64,000 nt of DNA from positions 781,518,684-781,582,683 of the forward strand of contig NC_090449.1 of the NCBI RefSeq assembly GCF_031143425.1. Reading direction: 5' to 3'. The position numbers and the translations under genes were made by a program. Shown here in pieces: positions 31,620 through 45,200 of this stretch; position 1 is the first letter of the stretch; each line of letters opens with the position of its first letter. Below the pieces are notes generated by a model. It saw only the letters and a program-made list of their open reading frames with translations, was not told the DNA's origin and did no database searches. This DNA comes from Pleurodeles waltl. Lineage: Eukaryota > Chordata > Amphibia > Caudata > Salamandridae.

Positions 31620-34241
31620 AGGGCCCAGTGCTGGATCAGAGGTCCTTGAGCAAAATGGCTAAAATTGTTGCACCTCTTTAAAGTATTTTGAGGTACCTGG
31701 CCCTTGTGGAAAGTTCACCCCCTGACTTTTTGCCTAATTCCTATTTTTTCTGACCTCTCGCTGTTGGCTCTAGTACTCTGAGCACTTTATCACTGCTGAT
31801 CAGTGCTAAAGGGCAGGTGCTCTCCCATCTAAAGTTGGTATGATTGGCTATACCTAATTGGCATATTTAATGTACCTATAGCTCCCTTGTAAAGTGGTAT
31901 CCCTATACCCATGGCCTGTAAATTAAATGCTACTAGTGGGCCTGCAGCGCTGCTTGTGCCACCCACTGAAGTAGCCTTTCAAACCTGTCTCAGGCCTGCT
32001 AGCGCAGGGCCTGTGTGCGCAGTTTTCGGCCACAGGGACCTGGCATCTAAATGTGCTTGCCAGGCCCAGAACTCCCCTTTTACTACATGTAAGTCATCCC
32101 TATGGTAGGCCCTAGCTAGCCCTATGGTCAGGGTGCTATGTATGTTGAAGGCAGGACATGTGCCAGGTTGCGTGGCCTGTTCTGGTCGTGAGAAACAGCC
32201 TAACTTGGTGTCTCACTGCTGTGAGTGCTGCCTTCTCATAGGACTGCATTAGAAATGCCCTGCTTTATATGTACAGGGTATTGTCTGATTTATGAGGGAT
32301 AGCGTAGGCACGTTTGGTATGGTTGTAATGGTGGTAAAAAAAAAATGCTTACTGGTGTAGGTGTATTTTTTATTACTATTACAGAAATGCCACTTCTAGA
32401 AAGTGTGCATTTCTCTGTGCTTATTACTCTTGTGTTTTGCAGCTTGACTCCAATCCACGTCTGGGCAGAGTGACAGTTGGGCTTTGTGCATACTTTTCAG
32501 ACAGCCTGTACACAGGGAGGGTGGAGGTGTCACAGAGGTGCATCTTCCTGGGCTGAGAGAAGAGAGAGGTGGGGCACACCTGCATTTTTGAAGGCTGTGC
32601 CCTGGCCTCACACAATAGGGCTGTTTACCCCCAACTGATGTTTGGAGCCTGTGCTTGAGGAGAGAGGGGGCACTCCCAGAACCAGTTGTAACTGGTTGAA
32701 ACATCCTCTCCCCTTCCATTGTAAAACACTGTAAAGACTGAGTACAAGTACAGGGGAGTTTTCCCCACAATTTGGAGACATCTTGGAGCTGGACACAATG
32801 CTGGAAGGACTCACAAGGGACCGCCATGGACTGCTTCTGCTGCTGTGCTGACTTGTGACCTGCTTGGTCACTGTAAGGCAGGGACTGCCACTTGCCTGCA
32901 TCCTCTTTGCGCTGGCCTGTTGCTGGACCTTTTCCCCTGTGGGCCTTTTCCCTGAACCTTATCCCCCAGGGGCAGGGTGCTGTGGCCCTGACCCCTGCAA
33001 CTACAGGAAGCACGAGAAGTGCTCCCCTTTGCTTTATAGCACCTGGAAGGCGCTTCACTAAACTTGTGCTGCTCTTTGAAGAGTGCTCTACACCTGGCCC
33101 ATTTCTCCTTGTTTTGAAAGGAAAAGGGGGAGAAGGAAGCCTCCTCCTGCCCCACCGGAGCCCAAAGTCATTCCTGAGGACCGCAGGTGGGGCGGAAGCA
33201 TCAACGGAGGCCCCCCGCACCCTGCCTGTCCCATGTTTGTGGCCCCTAGTGGGCCGGTGCTATTGTGTTGGGTCCCCCTCGTTGAAGGGCCAGTGAAGGC
33301 CCAGGGAGGGGCCCCCCAGAGATCTCGGGCCCCAGGGGGGGGGGGTCAGTTATTAAAACGGAGGGGGTGCATGGCACCCTCCTCCTTCTTGAATTATTGG
33401 AGGACTTTGGCCACCCTTGTGAGGGTCGGTTGGGGCCCAGGGGGCCCCCAGTGATCACAGGCCCCAGGAGGGGACAGTCATTAATATAAAGGGGGTGCAT
33501 GCCACCCCCCTTAACCCAGAATTCTTGGGAGGCCCCGGTCTGGCGCAGAGGAGCACCGGGGGCCCCATTTTCATTCCACTGCCACTGGAGGTGCCCTCAT
33601 CTAAACCAGGTACTGCTAAAAGACCATATATATAACATACGTTCTTTTTAAATACTTTATTGATTTATATGTTGCCTACCTGTTTGATGAGGTTTCATAT
33701 GTGTATGCAAATGTTCCTTTTATGGGCATAACATGCTAATATTTTTTTCTGACTTGCCATACGTTTTATAATGTTCCTAATATGGGCATTTATGATATTC
33801 TTATGACAAGTGCTTTGGTGTAATACCGTGTTTCCTGACTACAGCTTATGTTGCAGAATACAAAGTAACCTGTGTGTTATATGTGACTACTGCTAGTTTT
33901 GCAGAGTAACTAATGTGTAACGTTCTGACAACTGCTAAGGTAGCAGGATATTAGTGATATGGGATGTTTGGTCTAATAATTGCATTGTGTACAATACAGT
34001 ATATTTTCATATAACCTGATGTTGTGTTTCCTTTGTGGTGGGGATAGTGCATCATGTGTGTTGCTTGTGTTGTGCAAATGCTTTACACATTGCCTCTAGG
34101 ATAGGCCTGACTGCTCGTGCCAAGCTACCAATGGGGTGAGCAGGGGTTATCTTGGACGTGTAACTCCCTTGCCATGACTAGAGTGGGTGGATTCTGCCTG
34201 GTTTAGGTGTATACCCTAGCCAACCAGAAACCCAATTTCTA
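31620..34241. repeat. Long GC-rich dispersed repeat, unclassified
   Basis: The composition changes to GC-rich from about 31900 to 33600, with G- and C-runs near 33330. It becomes AT-rich again, and the segment ends in CCAGAAACCCAATTTCTAACA near 34241. Open frames on both strands (for example 32396-33220 minus, 274 codons) have no domain pattern and are explained by the lack of AT-rich stops. The style recalls abundant dispersed repeats of newt genomes, but that is memory-based. A TGTTAGAAA start that would pair with the end is not found, so the copy may be 5'-truncated. Confidence 0.35.
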
Positions 34242-36337
34242 ACAATTATTATGGACTTTTATTTGTTGCAATGCCCAGGATTATCTTACGAGGCAGCAGT
34301 TAAAAAGGACATTAGAAATGTAGATAACTCACTGAATTGAGGCCAGGTGTCAGCACGTTCTAGGTGAAATGCCCTAACGAGGGGATTTGCAGAAGAGGAG
34401 AGAAGAGGAAAACTGGTTTTAATTTACTTCTGTATTGTAAATCTGTATTGAGTAACAAAGCTGATCTTTTCATTGTTTGAATGAACTTCACAAAATTCAT
34501 GGAAAAGTGAACGTACAACAACCACAAAGCAGAAGTGTGTGAGTGTTTCAGGTGAATGACTTTGTAAAGCAAATTTCAGATCACCAGCTGAACATGCAGT
34601 AAATCGGCAAGTACAGTCTAACGAAAGATATGGTGACTTGACAGATTTTCTGACAATACGCGGTCAGAGCTGCAGTGGAAAGCTGAGTAAGGAATTTGGA
34701 GGACGATGGGTCAGCTGTGACTTTAGCTCAACCTTACAGGTCTGCATTAACAAGTGTTCTGCTTGCCTGCACTGCAGTACATAATAAAGCCTGCCAAGGA
34801 AATAAAAGTCTTTCGGTTGATACAGCCGGCAATGAATGTTCTGAATAAAGGCGACAGAAAGGCATATATGGCAAACTTGGTAAAAAAGCCTAATATTAAT
34901 CTAAATGCCAAACAGCCAGGCAGCTCTGTCTACAAGAAGGCAATGACTGAGTGCAAAATAATAATTTATGGGATATTTCTGCTTCAGTTCCACCTTGCAC
35001 AAGTAGAAAACATTTGGCTAAACTAATTGATCAGGCAGTTCAACAGCACAGCAAATAGCCAGCACCCCAAGCTTCAGAAGAATGACCACACAAGCTGCTT
35101 AGATTCACACACTGTAAGAAGTTGAAAAGGGCTATTAAAGACATCCTGTTTCAATGAACTTTTTTTCTACACTTCATAATAAGGCTTTCACCAAGTCTAA
35201 GCTCTCTCCTTAACATATTACTACTACGCAATTTAAAGAACATCTAAGTTGGTGACCTAAGAAAATAAAGGATGAGATAGCCTTCCAGAGCTTTTAACTT
35301 TTGACATGCAGTTCTTACAAGATACTAGCAAGAGTTTAACCGGCATAGTTGCATTGGTCATTAGATACATTTGCACCATGAATTGCGGCTACTTTGTGTT
35401 CACAATGTTCTGAAAACTATTTAGTGTTTTCTCCTACCAAAAGTTATCATTGCTCTGCTTTTGTAGGAGGCAACACAGCTCACTAGTGAGCTAGCTTCTG
35501 CCCGCTGTGGGACTGGTCTTCAGTTTAGGAAGAGGAACCTTTGTCAGGTGAAACACATAGGACCTTATTACATGTTTATGTAAACATTCTCTTTCTCCGT
35601 CTGTCTTGCCTACTCTACACTCTCCTTCTGTAAGGATTTGGCCTACTTAGTAGCCTGCTTATTTCTTGATCATATTCTATTCTTGAAAATGGCTCTTCAT
35701 ATGCATTCCACACCATCATCCCCTTTCCATCTGTATTCAGCAGCCACCATCTAACTCAGCTGTACACTCCTCCCTTTCATATATCTGGCTCGCATCTTTT
35801 TCCTGCAAACCAAGGGCATTGTCCATCTCCTTTCTGCCAAGCCAATGGTCACCATACCTGATAATTCTTTCTTTCACTCCTTCCATGACATTTCACCCTT
35901 TCTGCTTTCCTCAGCCACTCTCAACTGTGATTATTTGTTCACTTATATGCTTGCACCCATATCCTCGAAACTTCTCTTTTCACTTTTCCTACCATATACT
36001 TCTCTATTTTCTCTCCACCAATGCTAAGTCTTTAATCACCTCTTCATTGGGATGTTTGCTTTTGACTCATACCATCTACCTATGCCCTATAGTAAGCCAC
36101 TGTGACCCTGGCATACACATGACTTTACATTTGCTTGTATGACATGGTGTGTTGGCAGCTAAACATCTCCATATGGCTGAGAGAAGATAGAGAGAAAAGA
36201 CATCTCCCACACCCTCTGATTTTGATGTTCTGTGACCCCTTCCTCAGCTGGTGCTTCACTGCAGACTACACAACTGCTCTACCAAAACCTCATCTTAATC
36301 ACCTCTCCAAACTTCCATCACCTCTTCATCCCCTTCC
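34242..36337. other. Non-coding DNA; pyrimidine-rich from about 35570
   Basis: No gene recognised. The segment 35570-36340 is C/T-rich on the plus strand and open for about 100 codons, but shows no motif that I know. Confidence 0.35.
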
Positions 36338-37323
36338 CAGGGCTCGAACTCGCATTGGTGAGTCTTATTTGATCAGGTCCAGCTAGTTTTAATACTTACT
36401 TGTCCCTTCTGGCAAGTTGACACTGAACAGCTGTTCTGTTCAGTTGTAAAGTGGAGGGGCAAGAAAAGATGCCTTTAAATCTTGTTTTTATGTCACATTT
36501 GCTCTGTGTTCAGAGGCCAAAAGTCAGTTTGTCCTACAATTAATTTTCCTTCTTTACTGCAGAGTTCCAGGACTTTGTAAGGTGAACTGTGTTACCTGTT
36601 GCTAAGAATGTAAAATAAAAGGATGGTGTCAGGTTTTTCCTAAAACACAACATTTAAATGACTATGTCAACTGTGCAAACATTTCAAAATATATTTCAGT
36701 AGTTGTGAAAACCCTTTTGTATATCTCTGTGTGATATAAACATATTTTAATAGGATGAAAACAAATCAGAATACTTTACATGTTGATGTGCAAAGAATGT
36801 GTTTCTGAATCCCAATTTTCACAGATTGTTAATACACTCTATAGTTTTATCAGTAAAGCTGCAAGTCAGTGGAGTGGTTTTTGGACATTTTTTGGAATGT
36901 GTAGATGACAATATGTTACCACATCATAGTTTAGTTATATACTTATTACAATTGAGTGGTTAAACAAACTGAGAAACACTCCTGCCCTGATGGCAATGTT
37001 GTTAGTAAACTAAAAGATGTCCTAGGTTATGTTGGCTAGACCTCATGGGTATGTGGGCTACATTCTTGTGATGCATACAGCAAACTTTAGTCTACTTAAT
37101 CAAACAAAAGAGGGTTTTTTGTACTGCACAATGCGGAGCTCACATATTTGAAGGTGCAGTCATATGTGAGAATTAGGAAAAAGGTGACTTTAAGCTATTT
37201 GCCTAGGATCACACAATTTGAGACCCGTTTACAGGTCAAGTACATTACAGTTAGGTCGAGTAGATAATTTAAGTTACTCGACCTGCAGGTCTAGTAACTT
37301 TTTTTTCCATTCTTCGAGCCCTC
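36338..37323. mobile_element. Possible hAT-like non-autonomous element
   Basis: CAGGGCTCGAA at the left and TTCGAGCCCTC at the right form 10-base perfect inverted repeats with one mismatch at the last base, about 985 bases apart. Near the right end lies a 26-base near-palindrome (37273-37298, GACCTGCAGGTC at its centre). No 8-bp duplication is visible and the interior is unremarkable, so the pairing of the ends could be chance. Confidence 0.35.
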
Positions 37324-39782
37324 ATTTCAACCAACTTCCTTCTCCCTCTGTGCTTCTGGTCCTGTCTCCCTTGCTAAATATGACCCAGCAACCTTTTCAA
37401 CTGCAATATGGTTCAATTATAGTCATCTTTTCTGTCCTCACCCAATTTCTTTCTTCTATATTTTCTCAAATTTCTGACTTTGAACGCTTCCTTTGTAGGA
37501 GTTACGCTAGAGCTTCCCCTTCAACCTCACTGTCCTCCGTTTCTCTCCATTGTTCAGTTGCTGGTGTCCGGCTTCATATGATTCTTTAACCTCTCACTTC
37601 TATCTGGCATCTTGCCAAACTCATTTAAATATTTTACCACTCTTCCTACAACTGACTTCTTAACTAGCTTTCAGATTACCTTTTACAAATGTTTTGCAAG
37701 TTCCTGGTAAATCCAGCCAACAAACAAATCTCCTTCAATCTTGCCTCCAACACACTCCTCTCTCTAGATTTTAGTCTTGCAATTATCCAAATCAAACTGA
37801 AGAACTTGTTATTCTTTATGGGACAGTGTCCTTCTCCTTTATTTGCCACTCTAATCAGATCTAACCACCTCTGTCAAGGTCAGTCACTATTTTCTGCTCT
37901 GCTATCACTCCACTTTGGATTTCAGGCGGTGCATGCTAATAGTTATCTTCCTACTGCCTTCTCGCTGCTCACCTCCACTTTCACCATTTTGAGGCTAAGA
38001 ATGGCTTTATTTCTCTTCCTTAGGGAGCATCTCATTGTCGATTTTGTGATCTATGAAACTAATAAAAATGAAATGACAGAACTAGTTGACCTTCTGGCCC
38101 AGCTGAGGAAAGCAAAAATAATGCCCTTGAAGGTCATTGATCCAACAATTTGTCCTGCCAATGGACTCTCCAGAGACAATCCCCCAAAAATATCCTGTAC
38201 AACTTTCTAGTGGAGCTGCATTGCAATTCGTTGAATTTGTTTTGTAAATTAGACTTCTCTGTTTATAAATTAAAGAGGGTTGAGTAATAAACAAATTCTT
38301 TAATTGTCTTTCTTTTGCTCTGCTTTACCCTCTATTTCAAAGCAGAGGTTGTTGACAAGTACGAAAAGGGAGTACTCTGTATGTTGGACTAGGAGCTGGC
38401 AGAACTTTGGGTATAAACCCATCATAGGGGCATGTTACTTGTACATTCTGGGAAGGGCCTGGCATATAAAGCCACACAGGCGATATCCTTCAATATTTGA
38501 GAAGATCTACTTAAGCCAATTCAGCAAAGTCACATATACTCTGGCAAAAATATAAAATTTGGAAAAAAGAGCATTAAGTGAATTTTAGAATTAGAGGTTT
38601 CAACGGAAATACATACGTTTTCAGATTATCATGTTTGTTCATCTGCTAAGTGAGTAATCATTAAATGACCTAGAAGTCATCTATACACAATGCTTGCAGG
38701 TATAAAAGTCAATATGTGCTGATGTACCTAGTATAAAGGCCCAAATGTGCAAAAAGAGAAACATTGTTCCCAAATACCTTCAACTGTAGTGCAGTGCTGT
38801 CAAGGGGTACAAGTCCACATGCGCGGAAACCCATTTAAAATTTGCACTTTTTTCAAAAGAAATTGATGTATCCATTTAATGAGTAGTGGGCCTCCCATAC
38901 CATCAGGCACACCCATTTTCCTGGTAAGGTCAAGAACTGTGTGCAAGGCTGTGTTCATTTATAGAAACACAAGTGGACTGAGGCAAAAGTACGGGCATCA
39001 GCCCCCGGTGAAAGCCACTGTTGAGAACAAAGAAAAGAACACCTGTTCACAGAAGGGAAGCTAGAATCCTTAGAATAAGGTCATTTTCAAGCTTGCAAAC
39101 TGAATAGGCTAGTGAAACATTCAGTACTTCGGAAGAAGCCAGAATCAAATTGCCAATTCTATACTCTTTGATTATGATAGGTTCTGATATGGTAAAGTAA
39201 GGTAAAATGAATTCATACCCGTGCCCATTGAGGAGGAGCTATTTGTAAACAGATGTCACCACTCATACATTGTGATAAGGAAAACTCCTACATCTCAAAA
39301 AAGTGACTCGAAGTTTAAAATACACAAGCCAAGTAAATGAAAAGGTGATCTATTACATACGTGAAACTTATTTGAAAAATGCAGGGAATAACGTGGTCAC
39401 TGATTATAAATAAGTTAGAAGTACAGACATATAGATGTTTTACACATTACCACCACTGTATTTTAAACTCAACTTAAATGAAACGCCATGTGACCTAGTC
39501 AGTTTATGGAACCCAGCTCGATGGATGACAAGCAATTTCTTAACTATACATATATAGTATGAATTTACAGCTTACAACCTATTATCTGATAAATAAGCAG
39601 TTTTTCTGATATTCTCCTCAGAAAGTCACCTCAGCGTAAATGGGGTGCTCTGGCAACAGAGAATGCAGGTTTCACCATATAGTGCAGCATAGTCTTCCCC
39701 CAAAAGTTACCAGAACAGACATGTTCCCAAATAATCTAGCTATTTGTCATTACATTTTAAAGCAGGGCTGTCTTTAGTTCGG
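37324..39782. other. Non-coding DNA
   Basis: Pyrimidine-rich to about 38000, then AT-rich. A 173-codon frame at 37689-38210 has no recognised domain and poor codon character. I do not call it a gene. Confidence 0.35.
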
Positions 39783-39790
39783 GTGGTGCC

Positions 39791-40297
39791 CAGTTGTGGC
39801 TCGCGGGGATTACTGGGGACGGGGCAGAGCGCGGGAGGTAAAAAAAAATAAAAAAAAATAAAATACCTCTGTGCCCCACACAGCCAATTCTGTGTCATCT
39901 CCAGGTCAGGCCGGCACATGCTCCCAGCCTGCCCTGCGGCCAATCCTGGTGCTGCTCAGAGCAGTGTCAGGATTGGCTTGGCGCACCTAGCCAGGGTGCT
40001 CCCAGGCAGACTGGGAGCTGTGCAGGTTCTCTTCAGCCCAGCAACTGTGTTGCTGGGCTGGAGAGAGCCTACTATGCATATGTGTTTGGCTGGCCTGAGT
40101 CTGCCAGCCAAACACACATGAGCTCTGAGGGGAGTGCACTTCCCTCTGCTCGTCACCCCAAATGCCCTGTCCCTTTCACAAGGAAAGGATAATAAACACA
40201 GTTTATTATCCTTTCCTTGTGAAAGGATTTGCAGCAGTTCCTGCTGGTGGGGGGGGGTGGGTGACCCTCCTCCGCCAAAGCAGAGGAGCCGCCACTG
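39791..40297. mobile_element. hAT-like MITE, copy 3, with perfect central hairpin and readable TSD
   Basis: 507 bases from CAGTTGTGGCTCGCGGG to GCCGCCACTG. The flanking 8-bp duplication is GTGGTGCC (39783-39790) and GTGGTGTC (40298-40305), one transition apart, which supports a hAT origin. The centre holds a perfect 26-base inverted repeat (40172-40197 and 40201-40226) with a 3-base loop. No coding capacity. Confidence 0.7.
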
Positions 40298-40305
40298 GTG
40301 GTGTC

Positions 40306-41316
40306 CAGTGCAACAGTCTTTTTGGTGCCCCAGAATTCCTCCATGAATTCCCTCACTACCACTTGCCAACGGTGGACCTCATCTCTCCATAGCCTCTCCC
40401 TGACATAGATTACATGCTTTTAAAGTGCTACTCAAAGTTCACTCACACTCTGAGATGCATGCTACAAGTTCTTTGCAGCAGAAACATTAATCACCCGCGC
40501 TACTTTATGATGAGCCAAAACTGCCACTAAATCAAATTCCGATCTCACCAGCAGGAACATTAACCACCTGCATTTTCCTGACATTTTTACCTTGCCTAAA
40601 AACTGCTGGACGCACAAGGAAGTTTACATGCTTTCAAACCATAAGTTATTTTTAAACACAGCACGCCAAAGGCAGCGCCAGGTGCGTCCTGTTTTAAAGT
40701 GAAGATCTGGGCTTGAAAAAGTAAATTCTAATATAAAGCTTAACCTGTGCAGTAATCAGCAACATATTAGAAGTGCTCGCTATGAGGCATACATAGCACT
40801 TTTGCAATCAAATCAGAAAATAAGATATCACGAATTATAACAAGGAGGCAGAGAACAGAAAGGGATAATTAGTTGAGAGTATACAATCCTTCAGCTCATT
40901 CCATTTCCACTAGATAAACAAAATATTTGTGCTTTCAAAATGGTAAACTGCAGTTATCCTTTGTTGAAATATTCTTGGTTTCGGATTCCTTAAAATACAA
41001 TAAGAACCCCTTTATTTATTCACTCATTAGGCTAAACAAAATATGTAAACATCAAATGTCAACTGAACTTTTCCTGTGTTCTTTCCATCTAAATTTCTAT
41101 CCCTATGAATATACATAGTTTGATGACGAGAAAAGTATCTAACAATTGACACCAACCTTTTGAAAATGGACATTCAATTCAGGTTGAAAATATTTCTGTA
41201 ATACATTTAGAAAATACAAAATTAATGTTGCTTTTTGGTTACTTAACTGGTCTGAATATAAGATGTTGAATTCAAAATAAGGGCGCTGGTGTTCCATAAA
41301 TAAAACTAAGAATTAG
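40306..41316. other. Non-coding DNA
   Basis: AT-rich with no recognised feature; the last bases adjoin a LINE remnant. Confidence 0.4.
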
Positions 41317-42269
41317 CTACCCAGTCTTATTCCTTAACATTGCTAATCTCAACCGCCAGATTGACTCGAGAAATTTTGCCACGGATAAAACTATCTGGAC
41401 AGACGGGTCACATTTTAAAATTCTCTCAGCATGGAAACAAGATCTAACCCCTATTTGTTTGCAAAGCGGGATGAGCCAAAAAGCTCTTTGTTTATAATAC
41501 GCATGACAATGGAAAAAAACATGTGAAACAGACTCTTCACTTTTCCAACCCATCGGGCAGAATTTAGATCTGTTAATGGAGCTGGACCATTTGTACGTTA
41601 AGGGGCACAAAGGGAGACCCAGTTCTGAACCTAATAAAAAGGGCACGAGCAAATGGAGATAGCGCTGCGTCCATAAAAGGCTCAAATTCATAGTGGCATT
41701 TGACAGACAAGAAATTGTCAGACAGACAGCAGGACAGAACTGGCAAATTGGCCAACCTGAACATTATGCCAAAAAGCATCCTTTAACAGCTGTACAGCAT
41801 TTTTAGGAATAGAAATAGGATCCTGCCAATAGGACCCTAAGCCGAGCTGGGTAAAAGATTGTTCAACAAAGACACACAATTTAATTTTGATAATAGAGTC
41901 ACGGCCCACCAAATTAAGAAGCCCACAACGAAAAGGAATTAGGGCATCTGTTGTCCATAACCGAATCCAGAACAGCAGAGGCCTTAAAGCAGCAATCTGC
42001 GAAATTGAGAAAAGGTTTAGGTCCAGTCGAATGGGCAAAGATGGAGTGCTAGAGGGGACCTTTAGCAGCATTTTTAGAAACTGATTTTCTGCCCTTGCCA
42101 AATTCGCCAGATTGCAGTGGCCCCAAAGTTCGGCGCCATATAGGGTGTCCCCCCTAGCTTGAGATTTGTAAATTTCGAGGGCTGGGGACATTGCAAATTT
42201 GGGGGATCTAGATGCAAATGCTTTATCATATTCACTAATTTTACTATTTGATACGTTGGTTATGGCCAC
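41317..42269 (-). pseudogene. LINE (non-LTR retrotransposon) ORF2 C-terminal remnant
   Basis: Two minus-strand frames (41718-42269 and 41317-41691) give the region after the RT core. The first has LYGAELWGHCN and then ENQFLKMLLKVPSSTP, a pattern I associate with the thumb and C-terminal region of vertebrate LINEs. The second has C-P-M-G-W followed by ESVSHVFFHCHAYYKQR, the usual Cys/His C-terminal motif. A frame change separates them. The RT core itself is not present, which fits 5' truncation. The clade is uncertain. Confidence 0.65.
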
Positions 42270-45200
42270 GGAATTCTACAAATCCAAATAAATAGAACTT
42301 CAGAGGTCAGATAAAAATCAGTGAGAAATGTTTAGATTAATTCAAACAAGGTTAAGCGGTTATTATAGTACCTAGGAAATGTCTTAACATGACATGCAAT
42401 TCTTCACAGAACACAAGATGCTCACCAACCACGATTATCTCTGATGCACTGCAGCATTAAAATGGGAAACATTTATTTAGAGATCTTTAGAAAGACAGCA
42501 TGTATTGATGCTGTTTTTAATTTACTAAAGCACATTTTCAGTGATTTAAGTCAGATAACATTATAATTTTGTTATGAAACACTACTTATTTGCCAAATCC
42601 ACATGGGGTTAATTTTAGCATATGTGCGCAAGACAACTTCTGCGCCCCATTTACTCCTGCTGTACTGGGATTAGTCCTACTAAGGCACTGCAGACTGGGC
42701 CAAGTACAATCCCTTTCACACTTGACTCTCAGTGGCAGCGAGGCAAGCAGTCAAAGATTTCTCAGGGAGGTTAATGTGGGGGTTCAAGAATCAAACCTAC
42801 ACCCACTCCCACCCACCCCTAGAGCACAATAAGATCAATGTCCACCCCAATGTTTCTCTTTGTAGAAAAGACAAGTACATTATTGTATAGAAAGCAAATA
42901 ATTTTACTGCACATTAAAAAACGTCTGAGAACTTTCAGGGGCCTCTGCCAACAAATTCCAGTACACTGCCACCTGTCTCTTTGTGAGCCCCCAACTTCTC
43001 TGGTACCCTCACAGGTTCTGAGTTGAGGTCAATAGTTGCAGCTCCAGCTCCCTCCTGTGGTCACGGCACTCAGTCTCTTGGGCCAAAGCCACTCAGTCTA
43101 TCATCCAGTTGGTAGGAGTAGCCCAAGGCCATGCTCGGCCCTCCTTTGACAGTGGCATCTCTCAGGGTACAGGGAACTGCCAGGCAGTCCAAGACAGTCT
43201 TCTAGAGAGCTGCAAGCAGCTGGTAGTGCAGTGCCCCACTCGGAGTGCTGTAACAGGAGTGGAGGCTTCTGTCTTTGACCCTCTATCGGGTGAGGGTTGG
43301 GGGGGGAAAGGCTAGCACAAGGAGCATGGTGCGGGTCACACAACACTCCAGAGTGGTACATGAATCATGGTGTGACTCACTCAGATACTCAGGCAGGTAC
43401 TTAGTGCTTCACAATGAGCGGAAAGGCCAAACAACCGCAGATGATTATTTTGTGCAGCAGTGCTGAGGCACTATTTTCAGCACATTGTGCCTCAAATCAA
43501 CAACCTTTGATTCTTCATGAGGCGGCCCAGGGTACCTCTCTGGTCACCTGGTCTTTAGGACTGATATAGACCAAACTACACATTTTGCAAGTGTTGCAAT
43601 CACGCAGTCTATTTGTGGGGCACAAGCAGGCACTTACACAAGCTTCAGTTGAGCCTAACACATGGGCACAAAGCTCCAGATGCCTTGGTAGGTGGTGGGG
43701 TTAAATGACAACAATAGCACTGCACAACCAGGAAGTACCACGATTCCTGTGTCACATTTGTTTAGCCAGTATGTCGGACAGACCATATGCTAAGGTCAAT
43801 GAGTCACTCCCTTCTATTAACAACTTCTACTGTAGGGCTAGCATATCCTTCCCTTTCTCACAGGCTGGATTTCTTGGCACCCATGACAGTCCAGTAACTC
43901 CTTTTCGGATCAGATATTTCCTCGCCTCTGGGGAGTTGGCTGTCAGTGTGACACCAACCCTTGGCGGTCTAGTAGTCCCTGAGTAGTCTGTGGAGTATCA
44001 CCTCCTCCACAGAAGAGACCACAACAACAAACAGTGGGTCGTGTGCACCCAACTTTATACAGCTTTTACAGCCTGAGGCTGTGTATTCTGGGTCTGCTTC
44101 CCTGGAACCAGTTTGGGTTGGTTACTCTTTCATGTGTCCTACCAAGGCCTCCTCCCAGATCAGTATATGCGCTGGAATGCTTCTCTGCCCAGCAGGACAG
44201 TCTACAGGCAGACCTTCCACCACAGCAGTATAAAGTAGGGTCAGCAGGCTGCACCCAGCTATTAATTACGAACCCTTGCAGAGATCATAAGGAAAACAAG
44301 AATATTTGCCCTTTTTCTAACAGATACTACAAGCTTCACCCTGCATCCACTACCATATACCGAATCGCAGCTGCAGTCGGTCATTTTAGCCCAATATTTC
44401 AGGAAGGCCTGAGCACTAAGGAAAGCCTGTTATCTCTTTCTTCACTGATGTTCCCTCTTCCCATTTAGAAGATGCAAGCAATACTTATATATTGTCTGGA
44501 AAAAGCAGCATTTCCTCCAGGCTGTACTCTGGTCCAGGCTATGAGCTTCCAAAATGGAACCCACAGACCTCTATCACTCATGCATGACAGACTATCAATC
44601 CTAGAACACACACATGTGCAACGCACAGGATGTCAATGTGTCAGATTTCTGGTTCATCATTTGTAGCAGAACTTTTTAGATGCATGTGCCTATAGACGAG
44701 CATTCATGTCTCACAGGCAAAAAGTGACTGTTACTACAATTAACTTAATATGGTATGCTGCTACCACCGCACTCCACGCATGAAACCTACAATAGAAACG
44801 GTAATCCTTTATCACTATGATGGTGCTCTTGGTCCCCCCCCCCACTTCAGAGCAAGGTCCAGAACCAATAATTGTCAAAGACTGGGCCTAGGTCAACATT
44901 TGCAAATAGGATGTGTTTTGCATTGCCAAAAATAACAGGATCACATGCATATGCAGTTTGGGTGCACAGGGAGGGAGCCTGCTGTAAGTTTATAGACTGA
45001 TACAGATAGCCCATTCCTAGTGCAATTTAAGTCCTGCCAGATGAGCCTTTCATCCTCTCAAAACATTGATTCCTTTTAAACTCTGTGGGGGTTTATGCTG
45101 CAAACCTCTGGTAAATCTTATATAAGTATTTTCTAGAGTTCTAAAAAGTAATGTTAAGACAATTTCAGAGTGCTAAGATATTTCTAGGCAGATTTGAGAG

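Noticed and set aside
32396..33220. 274-codon minus-strand open frame
   Set aside because: It lies in GC-rich repeat DNA where both strands are open. The composition is Ser/Pro/Arg-rich without any domain pattern.
37689..38210. 173-codon plus-strand frame
   Set aside because: No recognisable domain, in pyrimidine-rich DNA, with no start context or neighbouring signals that support it.
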